A stretch of 64,000 bases of DNA from Planctomycetota bacterium (lineage in GTDB: Bacteria > Planctomycetota > UBA1135). The number at the start of each line of letters is the position of its first letter. Position 1 is the first letter of the stretch. The stretch spans positions 160,657 through 224,656 of the forward strand of contig JAJFFC010000015.1 of assembly GCA_021776795.1 (NCBI GenBank), given 5' to 3'. Below are positions 54,477 through 62,087 of this stretch, piece after piece. Both the position numbers and the translations under genes were made by a program. The notes beneath the pieces were generated by a model. That model saw only the letters and a program-made list of their open reading frames with translations, was not told where the DNA came from and ran no database searches.

Positions 54477-54528
54477 TTGACAAGCGACCAGTGGTCACCT
54501 AATATTGCCGCATAAGAGACCAGTGGGC
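54477..54528 (+). promoter_or_regulatory. Sigma-70 promoter with palindromic operator in the spacer
   Basis: TTGACA at 54477-54482 and TAATAT at 54500-54505 are 17 bp apart, a textbook sigma-70 spacing. The perfect dyad GACCAGTGGTC (54486-54496) sits between them, and a near copy GACCAGTGGGC (54518-54528) covers the expected start site. The promoter reads to the 54559 gene. Binding by the divergent TetR-type repressor is the natural inference. Confidence 0.75.
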
Positions 54529-54558
54529 GCTTAAAAAAGACCAGCCCTGACCAAAAAT

Positions 54559-55632
54559 ATGAATCAGCTCAACATCGACAAGACCCAACCTGTCCTCGTC
54601 ACCGGCGCGACCGGCTATGTGGCCGGCATGCTCATCAAGCGTTTGTTGGAAGAAGGCCTGACCGTGCATGCCACCGTGCGCGATGCCAGCAAGAAGGAGC
54701 GGTTGAAGTACCTCAATGCCGTCGCCGCCGATGCCCCTGGAAAAATCCGCTACTTCAATGCCGATTTGCTGCAGGAAGGCTCCTTCGCCGAGGCCATGCA
54801 GGGTTGTTCCGTGGTGTTCCACACGGCTTCGCCTTTTGCGACCAACACCAGCAATGCCCAGAGGGACCTGGTCGAGCCGGCGCAGCTGGGAACACGAAAC
54901 GTTCTTGGCCAGGTGAGCCAAGTCGAAAGCGTGACCCGCGTGGTGCTCACTAGTAGCACCGTGGCCATTTATGGCGACAACGCAGATATCGCTTCTTCAG
55001 CTGGGGGTGTCTTAACTGAAGAGGATTGGAACTACACCTCTTCAGTGGATCACCAACCGTATTCCTACTCCAAGACGGTGGCCGAAAAGGAAGCGTGGAA
55101 ACTCAATCAGGGTCAAGAGCGCTGGAGTTTGGTCACGATCAACCCCACCTTTGTGATGGGCCCCGGGCTCAACCCCCATGCCAGCGGCGAGTCCTATTCG
55201 GTCATGAAGCAATTCGGCGACGGCACCATGAAAGCCGGCGTGCCGGACTATCCCATGGGCTTTGTCGATGTCCGCGATGTTGCCGAGGCCCATTTCCAAG
55301 CCGCCTTCCGCCCCTCGGCGCAAGGCCGCCATTTGACCTCGGGTCATGATTCCAGCTTTCCAGAGGTGGGGCGCATTCTGCACAATCATTTCGGCGACGC
55401 CTACCCATTCCCCAAGCGGACTCTGCCAAAGTGGCTGGTTTGGCTCGTTGGCCCAATGGTGAATAAGTCACTGACGCGCAAAGTGGTGGCGCGCAACATC
55501 GGCATTCCCTTCGCCGCCGACTCGAGCAAAGTGCAAAAGGAGCTAGGCATTCGGTTCCGCCCACTGAACGAGTCCCTAATGGAGATGTTCCAGCAATTGG
55601 TCGACCACGGCGTGGTGACGCTGAGCAAATAG
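54559..55632 (+). CDS. NAD(P)-dependent epimerase/reductase (dihydroflavonol-reductase-like)
   Basis: This 357-aa extended-SDR protein has the loop VLVTGATGYVAGMLIKRLLE (GATGYVA at about 16-22), the RD-containing second strand VRDASKKERL, VVFHTASPF, catalytic SSTVAIYG, and YSYSKTVAEKEAW with YxxxK. This set matches the dihydroflavonol-4-reductase/aldehyde-reductase branch that uses NADPH. Its natural substrate, perhaps an aldehyde or ketone, is not known. It is probably induced by a compound sensed by the TetR-type regulator. Confidence 0.87.
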   Translation: MNQLNIDKTQPVLVTGATGYVAGMLIKRLLEEGLTVHATVRDASKKERLKYLNAVAADAPGKIRYFNADLLQEGSFAEAMQGCSVVFHTASPFATNTSNAQRDLVEPAQLGTRNVLGQVSQVESVTRVVLTSSTVAIYGDNADIASSAGGVLTEEDWNYTSSVDHQPYSYSKTVAEKEAWKLNQGQERWSLVTINPTFVMGPGLNPHASGESYSVMKQFGDGTMKAGVPDYPMGFVDVRDVAEAHFQAAFRPSAQGRHLTSGHDSSFPEVGRILHNHFGDAYPFPKRTLPKWLVWLVGPMVNKSLTRKVVARNIGIPFAADSSKVQKELGIRFRPLNESLMEMFQQLVDHGVVTLSK

Positions 55633-55656
55633 CCCCCCCAAGAATCCTTGGGTATC

Positions 55657-55720
55657 TCCGTCTAGCGGTCGCCGCTGCGGCGCAGTGCCCGTTCCGTCTA
55701 GCGGTCGCCGCTGCGGCGCA
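55657..55720. repeat. Tandem 28-bp direct repeat after a small gene
   Basis: A 28-bp sequence beginning TCCGTCTAGCGGTCGCCGCT is present at 55657-55684 and 55693-55720, period 36. The second copy encodes the last codons (MRRSGDR) and stop of the 55698 gene; the first repeats these codons outside it. Each copy contains a GC-rich self-complementary core. Confidence 0.8.
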
Positions 55721-55967
55721 TCGCACCGCCGCCCGAGGGGCCACCCTGACTAGGTCCGGTGCCGCCATCTTGGACGGAGCCACCGACACCCTTGGTGCCG
55801 CCGTCGCCGACGATCTCAATCACACCTTCGTCAAGCAGCTTCTTGACGGCTTCATGCTCTGCCGCCTTGGCCGTAATCTGTCCGGTCATTTTGGGCCCCA
55901 AACGCAGCACCTTGCCCCCAGGAAGCGAGATCTTGAGCGGCCGCGGGGTCGTATTGAGAATGTCCAT
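55698..55967 (-). CDS. Small hypothetical protein with Gly-rich tail
   Basis: This 89-aa protein starts MDILNTTPRPLKISLPGGKV, contains a short basic/hydrophobic part with QITAKAAEHEAVKKLLDEGVIEIV that resembles a small helical binding domain, and ends in a low-complexity Gly/Ser/Gln tail. No family was recognised. It lies 98 bp before the integrase gene on the opposite strand. Whether it belongs to the integron platform or is just the flanking gene is not clear. Confidence 0.5.
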   Translation of the reverse strand: MDILNTTPRPLKISLPGGKVLRLGPKMTGQITAKAAEHEAVKKLLDEGVIEIVGDGGTKGVGGSVQDGGTGPSQGGPSGGGAMRRSGDR

Positions 55968-56065
55968 GAGAACTCCATTCTATCGGCCCAGCTTGCTTCC
56001 CGCCCCGACGAACCCTCATTCCCCAACTTCCTGTACCGCGCCGATGCCCTGCGCGTCTACTCCAT

Positions 56066-57061
56066 ATGAAGGAGCCGCCGCGCCCGCCCGCGCAGTTCGA
56101 GAGCCCGCGAGAGCTATTCACGCTCCTGAGCGAGCGCATCAAACTGCGCCATTTCAGCCCGCGCACCGAGCGGGCCTATGTGTATTGGGCGCGAAGGTAC
56201 TTGAGTTTTCACAAGAATCAGGATCCGCGCAATTTAGGACAGACCGAGGTCGAGGCATTCCTAACCAGCTTGGCAGTGAAAGGAAAAGTTGCTTCGGCCA
56301 CGCAAAATCAAGCCCTGGCCGCCCTTCTGTTCCTATACAAGGAAATCCTCGGCACTGAATTGCCGTGGATGGACCGCCTAGTCCGCGCCAAGACACCGCG
56401 GCGACTACCGGTGGTCATGACCCCGCAAGAAACCCAGGCCGTGCTGCACGAAATGAAAGGCACGCCGCGACTCCTGGCGACGCTCCTCTATGGCGCCGGG
56501 CTGCGGCTGATGGAAGGGTGTCGGCTGCGGGTGAAGGATTTAGATTTCGAACGCCGCGAGGTTCACGTCCGCGAGGGCAAGGGCGGGCATGATCGCAAAA
56601 CCATGTTGCCGGGAAGGATCGTGGAGCCGTTACGCAGGCACCTTAAGGAAGTGCATCAACAACACCGGGAAGATTTAGAGAAGGGGTGGGGGTCGGTGGC
56701 GCTGCCAGGGAGCATGGCGGAAAAGACGCCGAGGGCGCCGTGGGAGTGGCCATGGCAATGGGTGTTCCCAGCGACGTCATCCTATTTTCATCAACCCACG
56801 TCCGTGTTTCGCCGGCACCATCTACACCCAACCGTGACGCAAAAAGAAATCCGCCGCGCCGTGCTCGCGCTACACATGGCAAAAAGAGTCACCTGCCATA
56901 CGCTGAGACACTCCTTCGCCACACACCTTCTCGAATCAGGGTCCGATATCCGCACCATCCAAGAGCTACTCGGACACAAGGACGTCCGAACCACCATGAT
57001 CTACACCCACGTCCTCAACCGCGGCGGCCTCGGCGCAATCAGCCCCCTCGACCGCCTCTAG
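56066..57061 (+). CDS. intI: Integron integrase IntI
   Basis: This 331-aa tyrosine recombinase catalyses cassette excision and insertion at attI and attC. The catalytic set is complete: R147 ([10 protein letters not shown]), K172 (EGKGG), H278 and R281 ([11 protein letters not shown]), H304 (LLGHKD) and Y313 ([11 protein letters not shown]). The insert unique to integron integrases is present at about residues 210-260 ([11 protein letters not shown], then [18 protein letters not shown]). The N-terminal SAM-like domain ([19 protein letters not shown]) is intact. It appears functional. No LexA-type box was seen upstream. Being transcribed toward the array is unusual. Confidence 0.95.
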   Translation: MKEPPRPPAQFESPRELFTLLSERIKLRHFSPRTERAYVYWARRYLSFHKNQDPRNLGQTEVEAFLTSLAVKGKVASATQNQALAALLFLYKEILGTELPWMDRLVRAKTPRRLPVVMTPQETQAVLHEMKGTPRLLATLLYGAGLRLMEGCRLRVKDLDFERREVHVREGKGGHDRKTMLPGRIVEPLRRHLKEVHQQHREDLEKGWGSVALPGSMAEKTPRAPWEWPWQWVFPATSSYFHQPTSVFRRHHLHPTVTQKEIRRAVLALHMAKRVTCHTLRHSFATHLLESGSDIRTIQELLGHKDVRTTMIYTHVLNRGGLGAISPLDRL

Positions 57062-57080
57062 CGCGCCATATACAGACCAG

Positions 57081-57157
57081 CCCTTCCCCAACCCACTCCC
57101 CCCCAAACCCCCCAAATCCAACCCTAACCTGCTATCCTGCCCCCATAACAAACAATG
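57081..57157. other. C-rich, G-poor stretch with G-quadruplex potential on the bottom strand
   Basis: After intI the top strand runs almost without G for about 75 bases, with C runs at 57081-57113 including CCCCCCC and CCCCCC. The bottom strand therefore has four or more G-runs of three to seven bases with loops of up to four bases, a canonical G-quadruplex pattern, about 100 bp before the attI core. Confidence 0.6.
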
Positions 57158-57209
57158 ACAGGTCGGCCTATCGCACACCCTCTGCCATACCCGAGTCTGT
57201 CGAATACCC

Positions 57210-57216
57210 GTTAGGC
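57210..57216 (+). other. attI core site
   Basis: GTTAGGC at 57210-57216 fits the core GTTRRRY, with exchange between G and TT. It lies 149 bp after intI. The R'' box of the first attC, GCCTAAC at 58095-58101, is its exact reverse complement, showing that cassette 1 begins here. Outer integrase-binding sites were not identified. Confidence 0.85.
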
Positions 57217-57243
57217 TGGCGCTTTCGTTTTGGCGACCATGAC

Positions 57244-57290
57244 TATAATTAGCGTATGAGCATCTGGATGCTTCTGAACACGACTATACT
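57244..57290 (+). promoter_or_regulatory. Two -10-like boxes at the start of cassette 1
   Basis: TATAAT (57244-57249) and TATACT (57285-57290) both lie in repeated ACTATA contexts. The second ends 6 nt before the ATG at 57297, so a leaderless transcript is possible. Neither has a good -35 hexamer. Since both are inside the cassette, cassette 1 would carry its own promoter. Confidence 0.45.
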
Positions 57291-57296
57291 CACAAA

Positions 57297-58022
57297 ATGA
57301 GAAAGAGGTCACCGGAAGAGGACGATCATGACAGAAAAATTAGAGATGGTCTTGATCGGGATGGATACCCAGTAAAGGGCTCTTATGATCCTTCGCCGCA
57401 GGGTGGAGCGTCATCACCACAGGGTGGGGGTGTCATCGCCGGATTAATCGTACTTGGCATTTTGGGCTGGGGACTTTCAAAGTTTGATGCGGAAGAGTCA
57501 AATATACAGCAGCATAGCGAAGACCTATTTGGTGAAGCCTCTGGTTTGGAGTGGAAAATTCCCAAAAAAATACCTGAACCTGAAACCAATGACTCGCATG
57601 TTGTGATTCCGCCCAGAAGTACTCGGGCGCTTAGTACCTCGATTGTGTCAGAGCCTGAAGCTAACGATTCGCATGTTGTGATCCCGCCCAGAAGCACTCG
57701 CGCGCTTAACACTTCGAAAGTGGACGAGAATTTATTCACGGATTCAGTTGTTTATGAAGGCTTACGTGGCACAGTAAACCTGGAGTACGGTTACGAGGAA
57801 TGGAAGTGCGTTATCAAGGGAACCTACAAGAATACAAGTGGGAAGCAGTGGGCAACTACTTTTATCAAGGTCCGTGTTTATGATAAAGATGAATCTCAGA
57901 TTGGAGTGTTTAGTTTTTGGCCTCCCAACAGGCCTACATCTGTTGGAGAAGAGTTCGAGATCGAAGGAGAATTTGTGGTGCTTGGGAAACCTGGCATGCC
58001 TCCCAAAATTGAGATCGAATAA
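57297..58022 (+). CDS. Cassette 1 protein: single-pass membrane protein with internal duplication
   Basis: This 241-aa protein has a charged N-terminus, a helix at about residues 44-62 (GGVIAGLIVLGILGWGLSKF), a tandem duplication of 25 residues at 94-118 and 119-143 (core NDSHVVIPPRSTRAL), and a C-terminal domain at about 152-241 with the pattern of FxLYD-type beta sandwiches (GTYKNTSGKQWATTFIKVRVYD). Such domains are usually extracytoplasmic. No function is known. The stop at 58022 lies about 70 bp before the attC. Base composition is lower in GC than the chromosome upstream. Confidence 0.75.
   Translation: MRKRSPEEDDHDRKIRDGLDRDGYPVKGSYDPSPQGGASSPQGGGVIAGLIVLGILGWGLSKFDAEESNIQQHSEDLFGEASGLEWKIPKKIPEPETNDSHVVIPPRSTRALSTSIVSEPEANDSHVVIPPRSTRALNTSKVDENLFTDSVVYEGLRGTVNLEYGYEEWKCVIKGTYKNTSGKQWATTFIKVRVYDKDESQIGVFSFWPPNRPTSVGEEFEIEGEFVVLGKPGMPPKIEIE
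57576..57725 (+). repeat. 75-bp in-frame tandem duplication in the cassette 1 gene
   Basis: Units 57576-57650 and 57651-57725 encode near-identical 25-residue segments (EPETNDSHVVIPPRSTRALS and EPEANDSHVVIPPRSTRALN). Third-base differences between the copies show that the duplication is not brand new. Confidence 0.85.
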
Positions 58023-58094
58023 GACTAGTTCAAAGCTGGTCCCTGCGAAGAACCGTTTGTTTTGCTCCCTTACCTTCGGGTGTTTCATTCAACA

Positions 58095-58170
58095 GCCTAA
58101 CCAGCCGTTGCAGACAGACCTTCGTTTCGCTTCGCTACACTGCGGCTGCTGAACGGCAAACCCGTTAAGT
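58095..58170 (+). other. attC site 1
   Basis: R'' GCCTAAC (58095-58101) and R' GTTAAGT (58164-58170) enclose a 76-bp imperfect palindrome with L-arms GCCGTTGCAG and CTGCTGAACGGC. Its R'' matches the attI core. Its R' begins cassette 2. Confidence 0.93.
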
Positions 58171-58722
58171 AGGTGGAGTTCACAGTAAGATTTGGTGGCT
58201 TCGCCCTTTTGGGATTGGATTTTCTGGGTTCCGTTTATTGTTGAAAGGCCTGCAATCGAAGAGCGAACGGACTGCGCCCAGCGTCGCAAGCCAACGCTTT
58301 CGCGTTTGAACCAAATGCAGCGGCGCAGGCCTGCGATTTTGGAACGTGCGGTTGGAACAATCCTGGAAAGCCAGCGCTTGAGCATTCGGGGCGGAACATG
58401 GTCGCTAGCCAATGATTTGGGAGCGGGGGGACTGTTGGCATCGTCGGTGGCCCACCCTTGAGGGTACTAATCGTGAACATCCTTCTGGGCCAGCGGTTGG
58501 GTACCGAATGGACTGGTGCCATCGTCCCAAGCCAACGCTTGCGCGTTTGTTGGGTTTGGATCGTCGTAAGCCTTGGGTTTTGGATTGTGGGGCGGGTGTT
58601 TGAGCTAAGGCGCCCAACGTTTTTTCAGGCAATCGGTTTGTTTCGGTGGACTACTTAACCAGCCGTTGCAGACAGACCTCCGTTTCGCTTCGCTACACTT
58701 CGGCTGCTGAACGGCAATCCCG
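58165..58722 (+). mobile_element. Cassette 2, no convincing gene
   Basis: This 558-bp cassette has no frame with coding character. Frames on the minus strand run through the repeats and are broken by length changes that are not multiples of three. Most of it is the degenerate 40-bp repeat described separately. It could encode an RNA or be a relic. Confidence 0.7.
58289..58650 (+). repeat. Degenerate tandem repeat of about 40 bp (cassette 2)
   Basis: Units begin at about 58289, 58328, 58369, 58407, 58449, 58488, 58530, 58569 and 58611. Spacings are 39, 41, 38, 42, 39, 42, 39 and 42, so pairs add to 80-81 bp. The best-kept half is close to AGCCAACGCTTGCGCGTTCG; the other half is GG-rich and often ends near ATCGTCGCA. 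Units differ by many substitutions. Confidence 0.75.
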
Positions 58723-58728
58723 TTAAAT
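58653..58728 (+). other. attC site 2
   Basis: R'' ACTTAAC (58653-58659) is the exact reverse complement of the start of cassette 2 (GTTAAGT). R' is GTTAAAT (58722-58728). The 76-bp interior is nearly identical to site 1. Confidence 0.93.
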
Positions 58729-58821
58729 GGGCGGGTTAATATGAAGCGCGGTATTGAGGTCCCATTCCTTGGGATTGAGCCTTTGGACACCTTGCGCTCT
58801 GAATGGCGGTGAATTTTTTTG

Positions 58822-59077
58822 AGCCAAGAGCTTCCCACCTAATAGTGCTAAAGCTCAATCGTTAGGTCGACGCATCTTGGTATTCGCTAGATTAGATTGA
58901 ACTAGTCTTTGGAAGCCACGGATCGCGCGTATGAGCTTTAAGCATTGTTGGGAGCCAACGATTGGGACCGAACCAAATGGAGGCATTGCTCTGGACCAAC
59001 CCATCTGGGCCCAAGGTGGTTTTAGATTGGTTCGAAAACCAAACTCCTGTCTTTGTAGCGCAGGATTATCGTGTAGT
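58822..59077 (+). repeat. Degenerate 40-bp repeat, partial copies (cassette 3, 5' part)
   Basis: The first 400 bp of cassette 3 have no convincing gene. Units related to those of cassettes 2 and 5 begin at 58914, 58953, 58995 and 59037 (spacings 39, 42 and 42), with weaker matches at 58778 and 58822. They are less similar to the consensus than in cassettes 2 and 5. Confidence 0.5.
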
Positions 59078-59130
59078 CGGACCTTCGTTGTAGCAGCTGG
59101 TCAAACACTCCCTCAAAAACACCATGTCTG

Positions 59131-59409
59131 TTAGGAGCTTGAACCAGGATTATCGGCGGGGCGAACATTCTCTTGGGTGATGATTGATGCGAAGAAACCC
59201 GAAGTTCTCAATAGGATGAACCCTGCGAAGAGTGGCACCAATGTTGGAAAGAGTAACCAGGCGATATCACCTAACTCCATCCCAATAGACCGAGAAGATA
59301 GGTGACTCTTTATCACCAGAAAGAATCCAGAGCCTATTGTTAGGAGGGCTTGAAGGAGAAGAATCAGACCACCAATTCTTACAAGGCTATTAGCTAAGTG
59401 CTTCGACAT
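59131..59409 (-). CDS. Cassette 3 protein: small two- or three-helix membrane protein
   Basis: This 92-aa protein has helices at about residues 10-32, 46-66 and possibly a third short one, and ends in a polar tail. It is encoded antisense to the array, so it must have its own promoter: on the minus strand TACAAT (59418-59423) ends 8 nt before the ATG, and the arms CTAAT/ATTAG at 59425-59439 flank it. The family was not recognised. Antisense genes in integron cassettes are a minority. Confidence 0.65.
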   Translation of the reverse strand: MSKHLANSLVRIGGLILLLQALLTIGSGFFLVIKSHLSSRSIGMELGDIAWLLFPTLVPLFAGFILLRTSGFFASIITQENVRPADNPGSSS

Positions 59410-59446
59410 ACCTGCGCATTGTATCTAATTGTTGATTAGGTGAGCC

Positions 59447-59522
59447 ATTTAACCAGCCGTTGCAGACAGACCTCCGTTTCGCTTCGCTACACTGCGGCTG
59501 CTGAACGGCAATCCCGTTAGCT
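59447..59522 (+). other. attC site 3
   Basis: R'' ATTTAAC (59447-59453) pairs exactly with the start of cassette 3 (GTTAAAT). R' is GTTAGCT (59516-59522). Its interior is nearly identical to those of sites 1, 2 and 5. Confidence 0.93.
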
Positions 59523-59568
59523 TGGCAAATTGAATCAGCGCACTTGTCCAAACGATGCCGAGATTCTT

Positions 59569-60858
59569 TTATAGGCCAGCTGCTTGAGGGTGCGTTGCGG
59601 CGCTCTGAATAAGGCCAGTTTCGAACATCCGTTCACAGATTCTTTGTACAACAGGAACAGCAACGGAATTGCCAAACTGGCGGTATGCCTTGGCATTCTG
59701 TGGATGGGGGGAAAAGGAATCCGGATACCCCATCAGTCGGGCACATTCACGAACAGTAACTCTTCGAATTCGGTCTTCTTCTGCGATTCCAAGCCGCTGA
59801 CAGTCGGATGAAGTCAAAGTGATTGAAATGCTAGCAGGGTCCAGGAACTTAAAAACTTCAAAGGACATATTCCCGCATACGGGGTCATAACGCCCCTCAT
59901 GGGATTTCAAGTAGCCCTTTCGTTCTAGGCTTCCAATCACAGTTTGGGCGTCACCGCCTTCCCAGAAAGTTTCAATTTCTTGGAGAGTGAGCTTCTTCCC
60001 ATCCTGGTGTGTACCAAATATTTTTCTCCGCCTATTTTGGATCAGAGTTGTCATAAATAGCCGTTCGCGTTTTGTGCAACTACCCTTGACGCCCAGGTCC
60101 CAGGAGTGCAGAGAGTTACCGCCGCGGTAATCAATGAGTCGCACACCGTGGAGTTTTGAGAAATCTCCCCCAACGGCCCTCAGCACTTTCTTTGAGAAAG
60201 AAGGCGAACAGAGAAAATCATCCGAAGGAGATTTTTCAAGAATGGACGCAACAGTTGGAGCTGAAGTATCCCACAAGGTGGATTGAGCAGACTTCTTGAA
60301 TGAGTGGGTGTCAGCCGCACCGGTTGACGATTGAAGGCCTAGATCTGGCTGTCTCCCAAATGCACCAACAATAAACAGGCGAAGCCTATTCTGAGGGACG
60401 CCGTAATTAGAGGCGTTCAATAGCAATGTTTCTGTTTGGTATCCCAAATCAGATAGATGCTTCAGGATAACTTCTATTGTCCGGCCACCATCGTTGGTGA
60501 GCAAGCCACGAACGTTTTCCAGAACAAACGCTCGGGGCTTACTGTGCTTCAATATCCGCTCGATTTCCCAAAAGAGTGTACCGCGGGTGTCTGAGAATCC
60601 TCGCTTTTTCCCTGCTGCAGAAAAGGGTTGGCAGGGGAATCCGGCAAAAAGCAAATCATGTTGTGGAGGCTCAAGCACCTCCCTGATATCACCAGCAGGG
60701 ACTTCACCGAAATTGAGCCGGTAAGTCTCCTGGGCAGCCTTGTCGATCTCAGAAGAAAGCACACAACTCACCCTAGAGCCGGCTTTTTGGGCTGCGTTTT
60801 CGAAGGCAAGGCGAAATCCACCCACACCCGCGAAGAGGTCAACGAATCGAACTGTCAC
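59569..60858 (-). CDS. DNA (cytosine-5) methyltransferase (cassette 4)
   Basis: This 429-aa type II modification enzyme has all main C5-MTase motifs in order: I DLFAGVGGFR (7-16, SAM), IV FPCQPFS (74-80, catalytic C76), VI ENVRG (114-118), VIII QNRLRLF (156-162), IX RECARLMGYPDSF and X FGNSVAVPV near the end. A long target-recognition part lies between VIII and IX, about 180-370; the recognition sequence cannot be deduced. It overlaps the upstream endonuclease-like gene by 4 nt and is translationally coupled to it. Both genes are antisense to the array. Confidence 0.95.
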   Translation of the reverse strand: MTVRFVDLFAGVGGFRLAFENAAQKAGSRVSCVLSSEIDKAAQETYRLNFGEVPAGDIREVLEPPQHDLLFAGFPCQPFSAAGKKRGFSDTRGTLFWEIERILKHSKPRAFVLENVRGLLTNDGGRTIEVILKHLSDLGYQTETLLLNASNYGVPQNRLRLFIVGAFGRQPDLGLQSSTGAADTHSFKKSAQSTLWDTSAPTVASILEKSPSDDFLCSPSFSKKVLRAVGGDFSKLHGVRLIDYRGGNSLHSWDLGVKGSCTKRERLFMTTLIQNRRRKIFGTHQDGKKLTLQEIETFWEGGDAQTVIGSLERKGYLKSHEGRYDPVCGNMSFEVFKFLDPASISITLTSSDCQRLGIAEEDRIRRVTVRECARLMGYPDSFSPHPQNAKAYRQFGNSVAVPVVQRICERMFETGLIQSAATHPQAAGL

Positions 60859-61901
60859 TTGAGCGATTCTCTCACAAAGTCGGCCAATGCTTCAAGGCCT
60901 GTTTCAGAAAATGAGACAACACAATCTACGCTGTCGCAAATGCGGCTTACAGCAGCAGCTCGCTCAAAAAGGTTTCCTGCGCCGTCAATGAGAAAGGCTA
61001 GGGCATGGCCCTCGGGGGCCAGTTTTTCCCGCCAACCCTCTGCTTGCTGTGATTTCCTCTCAATTGTGCTGTTGGTAGTCACCTGAAAGGCAACTTCAAT
61101 ACCAACTGAGCGTCCGTCCTCCATGGGGTTCTTGGTGATTACCACGTCGAAAGAGTTATTTTCACCCCCGATAGAGATTTTTCCGTTTCGTACAACTGAG
61201 TAGGATCCCCCAAGAGTTGCCTCCAAAGCCTCCTTCACCAAATCTTGTAAAATTTGGCCGTTCTGGTTCGCATTAGCACCTTGAGTCTGTCTGCTTACAT
61301 GTAGGTATCGATTAATGAGTAACCTCTCCAGTTCCGCGACTGGGATTCCAAGGAGTGCACCAAGATCAATATCCAGAAGGCCTTCGGCCAGGCCTCGGAC
61401 TCCATGCGTAATGGCACTCCTTCCATAAAGGAGCCATCCAAGAATATCGCGCATTCCACCATTGACACTATTGCCAGGAGAGAGAAGGTCCTTGGCTTCA
61501 AGGTAAAGCTTGCCGTTGCCCAATTTGCGTTTTCCAAAGTCTTCGAAGGAGAGCCATTCCACGGAATCCCCATTTTGGAAAAGGAAGCCATACCCTCGGG
61601 TATCATCAAGGAAAATAGGAGCCCCTGCACCTGAAATCCTCTGAATAGATTCACCTCCAAAATCCGATAGCACACAGGCGTGCTTCAGCATGAGATTAGG
61701 CTGGAGACCAAGTTCTGCAGCCCGAGAGAAAATAGCATCTGCCGATTCTCCGAAGGTCGAATTGCTAATAGCTTCAAGAAACTGTGTAAGGGTATTCTGA
61801 AGCGGAACAGATGGCGTAGTTGCCCGCATGCGCACTCCCTGGGGCCACCAAAGAGAGCCACTTTTTCGCAGGGAGTTAATCTTGTCGTTATCAGAAGACA
61901 T
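60855..61901 (-). CDS. Putative type II restriction endonuclease (cassette 4)
   Basis: This 348-aa protein directly precedes the methyltransferase gene and overlaps it by 4 nt, the classic place for its cognate endonuclease. Residues about 215-300 could be a PD-(D/E)XK nuclease core: D252 in NSFDVVI, then E269 in GIEVAFQVTT, where the usual lysine position is occupied by Q273, as in some restriction enzymes. The N-terminal 200 residues are probably the DNA-recognition part. No family name can be given from sequence alone. The order, endonuclease first, is notable because modification has to keep pace with restriction. Confidence 0.7.
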   Translation of the reverse strand: MSSDNDKINSLRKSGSLWWPQGVRMRATTPSVPLQNTLTQFLEAISNSTFGESADAIFSRAAELGLQPNLMLKHACVLSDFGGESIQRISGAGAPIFLDDTRGYGFLFQNGDSVEWLSFEDFGKRKLGNGKLYLEAKDLLSPGNSVNGGMRDILGWLLYGRSAITHGVRGLAEGLLDIDLGALLGIPVAELERLLINRYLHVSRQTQGANANQNGQILQDLVKEALEATLGGSYSVVRNGKISIGGENNSFDVVITKNPMEDGRSVGIEVAFQVTTNSTIERKSQQAEGWREKLAPEGHALAFLIDGAGNLFERAAAVSRICDSVDCVVSFSETGLEALADFVRESLK

Positions 61902-61921
61902 GGTTGTTCTTGTTGCTCAGG

Positions 61922-61935
61922 GAAATTTGAATTTC
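61922..61935 (-). promoter_or_regulatory. Palindrome upstream of the restriction-modification genes
   Basis: GAAATT and AATTTC flank a 2-bp centre, 20-34 bp before the ATG at 61901. On the minus strand TTGACT lies some 20 bp further upstream, without a clear -10. It may be an operator. No C-protein gene is present in the cassette. Confidence 0.35.
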
Positions 61936-62011
61936 AGGGGGAGTCAACCCGTCGGAGTTGGCTAGTTTACGAGCATTTACTCCCAGAGAGTGGGTCTCAT
62001 ATACTGAAGCA

Positions 62012-62087
62012 AGCTAACCAGCCGTTGCAGACAGACCTTCGTTCCGCTTCGCTACACTTCGGCTGCTGAACGGCAACCCCGTTAACT
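62012..62087 (+). other. attC site 4
   Basis: R'' AGCTAAC (62012-62018) matches the start of cassette 4 (GTTAGCT). R' is GTTAACT (62081-62087). Its interior differs from sites 1-3 by a few bases. Confidence 0.93.

Noticed and set aside
55968..56065. SOS (LexA) box upstream of intI
   Set aside because: No CTGT-N8-ACAG motif or near match was found in the 98 bp before the integrase start.
58931..59134. 67-codon plus-strand frame in cassette 3
   Set aside because: It overlaps degenerate repeat units, has no start signal or domain, and its composition is unlike the membrane protein encoded on the other strand.
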